In this document: piece by piece, positions 1-5,387 of the stretch
Layout of the letters: the number at the start of each line of letters is the position of its first letter
How positions within the stretch are numbered: the first letter of the stretch is position 1
NCBI GenBank assembly: GCA_947500965.1
Contig: CANMWW010000061.1
Coordinates: 1-8,666 of the forward strand
Reading direction: 5' to 3'
From: Alphaproteobacteria bacterium
GTDB lineage: Bacteria; Pseudomonadota; Alphaproteobacteria; CACIAM-22H2
Length of the DNA stretch: 8,666 nt
Made by a program: the position numbers and the translations under genes
Notes under the pieces: model-generated
Seen by the model: the letters and a program-made list of their open reading frames with translations, nothing else
Told to the model about the DNA's origin: nothing
The model's database searches: none

Positions 1-2
1 GC

Positions 3-170
3 GAGGAGGTCGACACCGTGGTCGTCGCCGCCGGCCAGGCGCCGGCCGCGTCGCTCGAGCGCGAGCTCGAGGGGCTCGGCGTCGAGATCCACCTCGCGGG
101 CGACTGCCTGTCGCCGCGCAGCGCCGAGGAGGCGGTCTACGAGGGGCTGCTCGCGGGCCGCGCGGTGTGA
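3..170 (+). CDS. FAD/NAD(P)-binding oxidoreductase, dienoyl-CoA reductase / trimethylamine dehydrogenase type (C-terminal end only)
   Basis: Only the last 55 codons lie in the window; the gene enters from the left edge and ends at TGA 168-170. The visible part reads VDTVVVAAGQAP, then a linker, then AGDCLSPRSAEEAVYEGLLA. The first block is the strand and glycine turn that closes the NAD(P)H-binding domain. The second is the terminal 'GDC-PR-AEEAV-EG--AG' block in which the GD aspartate contacts FAD. Both are typical of the C-terminus of two-domain flavoproteins such as 2,4-dienoyl-CoA reductase FadH and trimethylamine/dimethylamine dehydrogenases, which carry an Old Yellow Enzyme barrel in front. 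The barrel and any Fe-S cysteines are outside the window, so the substrate cannot be told. The gene converges on the creatinase-like gene with an 18-base gap. The family call is fairly sure; the reaction is not known. Confidence 0.8.
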   Translation, partial: EEVDTVVVAAGQAPAASLERELEGLGVEIHLAGDCLSPRSAEEAVYEGLLAGRAV

Positions 171-171
171 T

Positions 172-181
172 CGCGGCCGCG
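172..181. repeat. Short palindrome in convergent gap
   Basis: The 18-base gap between two convergent stop codons (170 and 189) contains the perfect 10-base palindrome CGCGGCCGCG. GAT at 169-171 and ATC at 183-185 extend the symmetry with one bulged base. Folded as RNA it gives only a short stem around a GGCC loop, with no T-tract on either side. It could weakly separate the two transcripts, but in DNA this GC-rich such a palindrome may be chance. Confidence 0.3.
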
Positions 182-188
182 CATCGCC

Positions 189-1349
189 TCAGGTCCTGAC
201 GACGTATTCGGGCTCGATGCGGCTCAGCACCTCGGCGCCGTGCTCGCCGATCGCCACCGTGTGGCCGAGCGACATCGCGAGGTTGGCGGGCGCGTCGACG
301 AGGATGGCGTGGAGGAACAGCACCATGCCCGGCCGGATCGGCATCGGGTTGCCGGCGTAGATCATCGGCGGCACGTCCATCCAGGTCGGGCGGTAGAGCG
401 CGCCCAGCGAGTAGCCGCAGGCCGACATGCGCGCGCCGCCGAAGCCGGCGGCGTCGTAGACGCGGCGATGCGCCTCGTCGATGCCGCCCAGCGGCAGGCC
501 CGGCCGCGCGGCCTCGGTCATCGCGCGCAGCGCGTCGCGCGTCACCTCGAACATGCGGCGCTGGCGCTCGTCCGCCCTGCCGATGGCGATCGTGCGCATC
601 AGGCAGGCGCAGTAGTGCCGGTAGCTGGCGGCGAACTCCATCGTCAGCTGGTCGACCGGGTCGAGGTGGCGGAAGCCCGTCGCGCTGCGGACCAGCAGGG
701 CGCGGTCGCCCGAGCCCAGGACGGGGCCCGAGGGCGGGGGATCGCCGCCACCGGCAAGGATGGGCACCGAGCCCGCGGCGGCGATGTCGCCCTCGAAGGC
801 ACCCGGGCGCGAGGCCGCGAGCATCGCCTCGAGCGCGTCGTCCGCCAGCGCCGCGGCGCGCCGGACATGGGCGAGCTCGGCCGGCGACTTCACCAGCCTG
901 AGCTCGCGCACGATGGCCGAGGCGTCGACCAGCTCGCACCAGCCCTCGAGCCTGCGGCGCACCAGCTCGTACTTGTCGGCGGTGAGGCCGAAGCTGCGCA
1001 GCTCGATGCCCACGCGCGCGCCGCGCAGGCCACGCTCCTCGAGGATCGCCAGCAGCTCGCGCGACGGATCCGCGCCCTCGGCGTCGTACCAGAGCCTGAT
1101 GTCCTCGATCGTCGAGGTGCGGCGCGCCTGCTCGAGGTCCGGCCGGCGCGTCAGCAGCGTGACCGGGCCGTCGTCGGCGCCGAGCACCGCGCACTGGAAG
1201 AAGACGAAGCCGCTGGTGTCGAAGCCCGTCAGGTAGAAATGGCTCTCCTGCGCGAAGAGCAGGATGGCCGCCAGCCCCTCGCGGCGCAGCGCCGCGCGCG
1301 CCGCGGCCACCCGCGCGTCGAATTCCGCGCGCTCGAAGTGAAGCGCCAT
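189..1349 (-). CDS. Creatinase-like M24 family hydrolase lacking metal ligands
   Basis: The 386-residue protein has the two-domain M24 architecture: an N-terminal creatinase-type domain (about residues 5-150, with the FYLTGF motif at 38-43) and a C-terminal pita-bread domain (about 158-386, beginning at the usual K-SP-E hinge). By hand alignment all five metal-ligand positions of aminopeptidase P/prolidase are replaced: Asp to Glu238, Asp to Cys249, His to Tyr313 in GYSLG, Glu to His347 in GMVLFLHA, and the last Glu to Gly362. His229, just before the first ligand block, matches the conserved histidine that is catalytic in creatinase. Metal-free family members include creatinase and the ectoine hydrolase DoeA/EutD, and the GYS-G motif resembles the latter. 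A cytoplasmic C-N hydrolase acting on a small nitrogenous compound is therefore more likely than a Xaa-Pro peptidase. It starts at ATG 1349 behind a GGGGAGGGA Shine-Dalgarno sequence and is divergent from the ABC importer. The fold is sure; the substrate is unknown. Confidence 0.85.
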   Translation of the reverse strand: MALHFERAEFDARVAAARAALRREGLAAILLFAQESHFYLTGFDTSGFVFFQCAVLGADDGPVTLLTRRPDLEQARRTSTIEDIRLWYDAEGADPSRELLAILEERGLRGARVGIELRSFGLTADKYELVRRRLEGWCELVDASAIVRELRLVKSPAELAHVRRAAALADDALEAMLAASRPGAFEGDIAAAGSVPILAGGGDPPPSGPVLGSGDRALLVRSATGFRHLDPVDQLTMEFAASYRHYCACLMRTIAIGRADERQRRMFEVTRDALRAMTEAARPGLPLGGIDEAHRRVYDAAGFGGARMSACGYSLGALYRPTWMDVPPMIYAGNPMPIRPGMVLFLHAILVDAPANLAMSLGHTVAIGEHGAEVLSRIEPEYVVRT

Positions 1350-1460
1350 GCCGGTCCCTCCCCTGCCCTCGATCCTTGACTAGTTTCGCCCGGACGGGCT
1401 CCACTGGCGAGCATGCATCGGCCTCTCGCGGCCGGGCGCTTTCATGGGGGAGGCGAGACG
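1350..1460. promoter_or_regulatory. Divergent promoter region between hydrolase and ABC operon
   Basis: This 111-base gap separates the starts of two divergent genes and should carry both promoters. On the plus strand CTTGAC (1375-1380) matches the proteobacterial -35 consensus, but no good -10 lies 16-18 bases downstream; the stretch there is about CTCCACT. The inverted repeat GCCCG-GA-CGGGC (1388-1399) sits in the would-be spacer and is a candidate operator. A second symmetric patch, GCATGCAT, lies at 1411-1418. The strong ribosome-binding sequence GGGGGAGG (1446-1453) is 7 bases before the ATG at 1461. No clear -10 was found on the minus strand. The region's role follows from gene orientation; the individual sites are guesses. 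Confidence 0.45.
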
Positions 1461-2510
1461 ATGAAGACGCGTTCTTGGGCGATTCTTGCGGCGACCTGCG
1501 CGGCCATGGCCCTTGGCGGTGCCGCCGACGCCCAGCAGAGATCCATCACCATCTCGTCCTGGGGCGGGGCCTTCCAGAAGGCGCAGCGCGAGGCGTGGTT
1601 CAACCTCGTCGAGAAGGAACTCGGCATCACCATCAAGGAGGAGACGACGCAGGGCATCGCCGACGTGCGCGCCCAGGTCGCCTCCGGCAAGCCGACCTGG
1701 GACCTGACGACGCAGGGCTACTACACCTGCGCGCTGCTCGAGAGGGAGGGCAGGCTCGAGAAGCTCGACCCGGCGATCGTCGCGGATCCCGGCGTCCCGA
1801 AGGAGCTCAAGTCCGACCACTGCATGTCGCAGATCGTCTATTCGGTCGCGATCGGCTGGCGCAAGAAGCCCTTCGGCGACAAGCAGCCCAGGGGCTGGGA
1901 CGCGTTCTGGAACGTCAAGGACTTCCCGGGCGGCAGGTCGATGCGCCGGCATCCGATCTACAGCCTCGAGGCGGCGCTGATCGCCGACGGCGTGCCGATG
2001 GACAAGCTCTATCCGCTCGACGTCGACCGCGCCTTCCGCAAGCTCGAGAGCCTGAAGCCCCATGTCGTCGTGTGGTGGGCCTCGGGCGCGCAGTCGGTGC
2101 AGGTGCTGCAGGACGGCGAGGTCGAGATGGTCGGCGCGTGGAACGGCCGCATCCAGGCCGCGATGGCCGACAAGGAGGGCCGCGGCGGCCCGCTCGCCAT
2201 CACCTTCGACCAGCAGATGATGGTGTCGGACGCGTGGATGATGCCGAAGGGCGCGCCCAACAAGGACCTCGCGATGAAGGCGCTCGCGATCATGATGCGC
2301 CCCGACGCGCAGGCCTCGATCTCCAAGTACATCAACTACGCCCCGGCGAACACCAAGGGCTACGACACCGGCATCATCACGCCGGAGATGGCCGCGGGCC
2401 TCCCCAACTCGCCGCAGAACGTCGGCAAGGGCTTCACCCTCGACGTCGACTGGTGGGTGAAGAACAACGACGAGATGGTGAAGCGCTTCGACGCGTTCAT
2501 GCAGCGCTGA
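1461..2510 (+). CDS. ABC transporter periplasmic substrate-binding protein, PotD-like
   Basis: The 349-residue protein captures the substrate in the periplasm for the importer encoded just downstream. Residues 1-24 form a Sec signal peptide: MKTR, a hydrophobic core, and a likely cut after ADA before QQRS. The mature start SITISSWGGAFQKAQREAW is the first strand and loop of the cluster D (spermidine/putrescine-like) binding proteins. YSVAIGWRK at the start of the second lobe, the WWASGAQ block near 205-211 and VEMVGAWNGR near 221-230 also fit. Trp205, Trp206 and Trp227 are candidates for packing on a cationic ligand. The mature protein has only two cysteines, 90 and 121, which could form a disulfide. 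ATG 1461 is chosen over the in-frame ATG at 1413 because it gives a clean signal peptide and has GGGGGAGG 7 bases upstream. Polyamines, opines, amidines and betaine-like compounds are all possible; the substrate cannot be read from sequence. Confidence 0.88.
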   Translation: MKTRSWAILAATCAAMALGGAADAQQRSITISSWGGAFQKAQREAWFNLVEKELGITIKEETTQGIADVRAQVASGKPTWDLTTQGYYTCALLEREGRLEKLDPAIVADPGVPKELKSDHCMSQIVYSVAIGWRKKPFGDKQPRGWDAFWNVKDFPGGRSMRRHPIYSLEAALIADGVPMDKLYPLDVDRAFRKLESLKPHVVVWWASGAQSVQVLQDGEVEMVGAWNGRIQAAMADKEGRGGPLAITFDQQMMVSDAWMMPKGAPNKDLAMKALAIMMRPDAQASISKYINYAPANTKGYDTGIITPEMAAGLPNSPQNVGKGFTLDVDWWVKNNDEMVKRFDAFMQR

Positions 2511-2522
2511 ACCACGGCAGGA

Positions 2523-2554
2523 CGGCCGTCCCGGCGCGGGCGCCGGGACGGCCG
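2523..2554 (+). promoter_or_regulatory. Strong intercistronic hairpin between binding-protein and ATPase genes
   Basis: Positions 2523-2537 and 2540-2554 are perfect reverse complements: a 15-bp stem, nearly all G-C, around GG. As RNA the innermost pair would open to give a 14-bp stem with a 4-base CGGG loop. It begins 12 bases after the binding-protein stop and ends 16 bases before the GGGAGG of the ATPase. No T-tract follows, so it is not a classical intrinsic terminator. Hairpins at this place in importer operons (malE-malF is the known example) protect the upstream message from 3' decay and lower expression of the membrane genes, so binding protein exceeds transporter. That role here is inferred; the repeat itself is exact. 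Confidence 0.75.
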
Positions 2555-2570
2555 CGCCACATCCGGACAC

Positions 2571-2584
2571 GGGAGGCTGCCATC
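2571..2584 (+). promoter_or_regulatory. Shine-Dalgarno sequence and ATC start of the ATPase gene
   Basis: GGGAGG at 2571-2576 is followed after five bases (CTGCC) by ATC at 2582-2584, in frame with the ATPase. No ATG, GTG or TTG occurs in this frame between the binding-protein stop and the Walker A motif. The spacing is what is expected for a start codon at 2582. ATC may be a rare natural start, as AUU is for infC, or a G-to-C change or sequencing error in ATGGGC. Confidence 0.5.
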
Positions 2585-3679
2585 GGCGAGGCATCCGGCG
2601 GGGAGCGCGGCAGCGGGCTCCCGATCTCCATCACTGGCATCGGCAAGGCCTATGGCGCCTTCAAGGCGCTGGACGACGTCAGCCTGGACGTCGCCAGCGG
2701 CGAGTTCCTGACGCTGCTCGGGCCCTCGGGCTCCGGCAAGACGACGCTGCTCATGGTGCTCGCCGGGTTCCAGCGCCCGGATTGCGGTCGCATCCGCTTC
2801 GGCGACGACGACGTCACGCTCGCGCCGCCGCACAGGCGCGGCGTCGGCATGGTGTTCCAGAACTACGCGCTCTTCCCGCACATGGACGTCGCGGGGAACC
2901 TGGGCTACCCGCTGCGCCTGCGCGGCCTCGGCAGGTCCGAGATCGAGGAGCGGGTGCGCCGCGCGCTCGACATGGTGCAGCTATCCGGGCTCGGCGCGCG
3001 CCAGGTCGACCAGCTCTCGGGCGGTCAGCGCCAGCGCGTCGCGCTTGCGCGCGCGATCATCTTCGAGCCGCGCATCCTGCTGATGGACGAGCCGCTCTCC
3101 GCGCTCGACAAGAAGCTGCGCGAGGAGATGCAGATCGAGGTGCGGCGCCTGCATCGCCGCCTCGGCATGACGACGGTCTACGTGACGCACGACCAGCGCG
3201 AGGCGCTGACCATGTCGGACCGCGTGGCGGTGATCGACAAGGGCCGGTTCCGCCAGGTCGGCGGGCCGCGCGAGATCTACGAGCGCCCGGGCAGCCGCTT
3301 CATCGCGGAGTTCATCGGCGAGTCGAGCTTCCTGCCGGTCGAGCTGCGCGGCTGCGAGGCCTGGGCGGGCGGCGCGCGGCTCATGCTGTCGGGCGGCGTG
3401 CCGGCGATGGCGTCCCCCCTCCTCGTGCTGCGGCCGGAGAAGCTGCGCGTGCTCGCGCCGGGCGAGGATGGCGCGGGCCTCAACGTGCTGCGCGGCCGCG
3501 TGGACGAGCTCGTCTACCAGGGCGAGAGCACGCTCTTCTACGTCGAGCTGCCGGGCGGCGCGCGCATCGCGGCGCGCCAGGCCGCGAGCGCCTCGGCGCC
3601 CGCGCTGCCGGGCGTCGGCGGCGAGGTCGCCCTCGCCCTCGCCCCGGCCGACACCATCCTCGTCCCCGACGACGCATGA
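2582..3679 (+). CDS. ABC transporter ATP-binding protein, PotA-like
   Basis: The 365-residue cytoplasmic ATPase (counted from ATC 2582) powers the importer. All catalytic motifs are intact: Walker A GPSGSGKT (47-54), Q-loop Gln93 in VFQNYALFPH, signature LSGGQ (145-149), Walker B ILLMDE (165-170, catalytic Glu170), D-loop SALD (173-176) and the switch His203 in VTHDQ. Residues from about 275 to the end form a TOBE domain, including LRPEKLRV, as in PotA/CysA/MalK-type importers. Homologues of this type start some 10-20 residues before the ISITGIGKAYG strand, which agrees with 2582. The next canonical in-frame start, ATG 2753, would delete the P-loop, and the nearest upstream one, GTG 2453, lies 57 bases inside the preceding gene without a ribosome-binding site. 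The stop overlaps the next gene in ATGA, indicating translational coupling. Function is certain to family level; the exact start is uncertain. Confidence 0.9.
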   Translation: MGEASGGERGSGLPISITGIGKAYGAFKALDDVSLDVASGEFLTLLGPSGSGKTTLLMVLAGFQRPDCGRIRFGDDDVTLAPPHRRGVGMVFQNYALFPHMDVAGNLGYPLRLRGLGRSEIEERVRRALDMVQLSGLGARQVDQLSGGQRQRVALARAIIFEPRILLMDEPLSALDKKLREEMQIEVRRLHRRLGMTTVYVTHDQREALTMSDRVAVIDKGRFRQVGGPREIYERPGSRFIAEFIGESSFLPVELRGCEAWAGGARLMLSGGVPAMASPLLVLRPEKLRVLAPGEDGAGLNVLRGRVDELVYQGESTLFYVELPGGARIAARQAASASAPALPGVGGEVALALAPADTILVPDDA

Positions 3680-4560
3680 CGGCCGCCACGGCCCAGGGCC
3701 CGAACGCCGCGGAACTGCGCGCCGACGCGCGGCGCGAGCGGCTCGTGCTCGGCGCCCTCGCGGCGCCCGGGCTGCTGCTCATCGGCGTCGTCGCGCTGGC
3801 GCCGATCGCGTGGCTGTTCTGGCTCTCGGTGCGCAAGGGCGATTCCTACACGCTCGAGCACTACGCGCGCCTGCTGCACTCCAGCTACGCGTACTCGCTG
3901 CAGACCACCTTCGAGCTCACCTTCCTGGTGACCGCGATCTGCGCGCTGCTCGGCTACCCGCTCGCCTACCTGATCGCGCAGGCGCGCCAGCGCACGGCGG
4001 CGATCCTGCTGCTCTTCGTTCTCTTCCCGGTATGGACCTCGCTGCTCGTGCGCTGCTACGCGTGGCTCGTCCTGCTGCAGCGCCGCGGCCTGGTGAACAC
4101 CTGGCTGGCCGACGCCGGGCTGATCGACCTTCCGCTGCGCCTCGTCCACAACTTCACCGGCACGACCATAGGCATGGTGCACATCATGCTGCCCTTCATG
4201 GTCCTGCCGCTCTACGCCACGATGCGCGCGATCGACCGCGACTACGTGCGCGCCGCCGCCAACCTGGGCGCGACGCCGAGCCAGGCCTTCCGGCACGTCT
4301 ACGTGCCGCTGTCCCTGCCCGGGCTGGCGGCGGGGATCATCATCGTCTTCATCCTCTGCCTCGGCTTCTACGTCACGCCGGCGCTGCTCGGCGGCGGCCG
4401 CGTGATGACCTGGTCGATGCAGATCGAGCGCAACGTGACCTACCACTCGGACTGGGGCGCGGCCTCGGCGCTCGGCGTGGTGCTGCTCGCGATGGCGCTC
4501 GCCATCTTCTGGGCGGTCGGCCGGGTCATCGGCTTCAACCGCATCCTCGGGGGGCGGTGA
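3676..4560 (+). CDS. ABC transporter permease 1, PotB-like
   Basis: This 294-residue inner-membrane protein is one half of the importer channel. After a short cytoplasmic tail there is a first helix (about 24-50), followed by further hydrophobic segments near 80-101, 108-134, 162-184, 216-240 and 262-284, six in all as usual for PotB/cluster D permeases. The EAA loop that docks on the ATPase is clear at about 189-215 (YVRAAANLGATPSQAFRHVY, then VPLSLPG), with the conserved central glycine at 198. Its ATG overlaps the ATPase stop by four bases (ATGA), and its own TGA shares one base with the next ATG (TGATG). The three genes therefore form one translationally coupled block. Family and role are well supported; the substrate is unknown. 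Confidence 0.92.
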   Translation: MTAATAQGPNAAELRADARRERLVLGALAAPGLLLIGVVALAPIAWLFWLSVRKGDSYTLEHYARLLHSSYAYSLQTTFELTFLVTAICALLGYPLAYLIAQARQRTAAILLLFVLFPVWTSLLVRCYAWLVLLQRRGLVNTWLADAGLIDLPLRLVHNFTGTTIGMVHIMLPFMVLPLYATMRAIDRDYVRAAANLGATPSQAFRHVYVPLSLPGLAAGIIIVFILCLGFYVTPALLGGGRVMTWSMQIERNVTYHSDWGAASALGVVLLAMALAIFWAVGRVIGFNRILGGR

Positions 4561-5372
4561 TGCTCGGCCGCCCGGCGACGGAGACGCAGATCACGCATGG
4601 GCGCCGCCTCTGGCTCTACGCGCTCGGCGGGCTCGTGCTGTTCTTCCTCGTGCTGCCGAGCCTGATCGTCGTCCCGCTGAGCTTCTCGGACACGCGCTTC
4701 CTGCAGTTCCCGCCGCCCGCCTACTCGACGCGCTGGTACGAGGCGTATTTCGGCTCGCGCGAGTGGCGCCAGGCGACCTGGATCTCCTTCGCGGCCGCCT
4801 TCCTGACGACCGTCCTGTCGACGGGGCTCGGCACGCTGGCCGCCTATTCCCTGCACACCATGTCCGGGCGCGCGCCGCGCGTGATCTACGCGTTCTTCAT
4901 GATGCCGCTGATCGTGCCGGCGATCCTCGTCGCGATCGGCACCTTCCTGCTCTACGCGCAGCTCGGCCTCAACAACACGATGACGGGCATCGTGCTGGCG
5001 CATTCGACGATGGCGATCCCGCTGGTGGTCATCACCGTCGCCTCGGGCCTGAAGTCCTACGACATGAACCAGGAGATGGTCGCGCGCAGCCTCGGCGCCA
5101 GCCGCCCGCGCGCCTTCCTCACGGTGACGCTGCCGCAGATCAGGATCCCGGTGGTGACCGCCGCCCTGCTCGCCTTCATCACCTCGCTCGACGAGGTGAC
5201 GATCTCGCTCTTCGTCGCCGGCGGCGACTACGCGACGATGACCAAGCGCATGTTCAACGCGCTGCGCGACGAGATCGACCCGACCATCGCCGCGATCTCG
5301 ACGCTGCTCGTCGCGCTGTCGGTCGCGCTGCTCGCCGCCAGCCAGTTCGCCTCGCGCGGCGAGAAGCGCTGA
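4560..5372 (+). CDS. ABC transporter permease 2, PotC-like
   Basis: This 270-residue inner-membrane protein is the second half of the channel, pairing with the permease encoded immediately upstream. Hydrophobic segments lie at about 17-40, 76-98, 107-133, 141-163, 196-220 and 241-262. The EAA loop is at about 172-197 (MVARSLGASRPRAFLTVTLP), and it is followed by the FITSLDEVTISLFVAG block that is diagnostic of PotC-type permeases. The start is ATG 4560, sharing its A with the upstream stop; no separate strong ribosome-binding site is needed. It is the last gene of the ABC operon, ending 15 bases before the stop codon of the convergent TRAP permease gene. Confidence 0.92.
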   Translation: MLGRPATETQITHGRRLWLYALGGLVLFFLVLPSLIVVPLSFSDTRFLQFPPPAYSTRWYEAYFGSREWRQATWISFAAAFLTTVLSTGLGTLAAYSLHTMSGRAPRVIYAFFMMPLIVPAILVAIGTFLLYAQLGLNNTMTGIVLAHSTMAIPLVVITVASGLKSYDMNQEMVARSLGASRPRAFLTVTLPQIRIPVVTAALLAFITSLDEVTISLFVAGGDYATMTKRMFNALRDEIDPTIAAISTLLVALSVALLAASQFASRGEKR

Positions 5373-5387
5373 GCCGGCCGCGCCGGC
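5373..5387. terminator. GC hairpin filling the convergent intergenic gap
   Basis: The 15 bases between the two convergent stop codons are GCCGGC-CGC-GCCGGC, a 6-bp GC-only stem with a 3-base loop. The stem can form in RNA from either strand. There is no U-tract in either direction, so it would be at most a weak or Rho-assisted bidirectional terminator, or a 3'-end stabiliser. The exact fit to the gap makes it notable. Because GCCGGC is itself palindromic and common in such DNA, chance cannot be excluded. Confidence 0.4.

Noticed and set aside
240..1379. Long plus-strand open frame opposite the creatinase-like gene
   Set aside because: It translates to an Arg/Ala/His-rich, low-complexity protein with no motif, while the minus strand has a clear M24 protein; it is a shadow of GC-rich codon use.
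1413..1460. Earlier in-frame ATG for the binding protein
   Set aside because: It would add 16 residues before a textbook signal peptide, and the ATG at 1461 has GGGGGAGG at ideal spacing.
2453..2510. GTG at 2453 as the ATPase start
   Set aside because: It would give a 57-base overlap with the previous gene, has no ribosome-binding site, and the added residues do not look like part of the family.
2523..2554. Intrinsic terminator ending the transcript after the binding-protein gene
   Set aside because: No T-tract follows the stem, and the ATPase and permease genes need the same message; an attenuating or stabilising hairpin fits better.
1376..2581. Upstream extension of the ATPase frame through the binding-protein gene
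   Set aside because: The frame is open only by chance; its translation here is low-complexity and overlaps a clear binding-protein gene. Homologous ATPases begin near the ATC at 2582.
3538..4446. Minus-strand open frame of 302 codons opposite the ATPase and permease 1 genes
   Set aside because: It is a shadow frame with charged low-complexity sequence over well-supported, coupled ABC genes.
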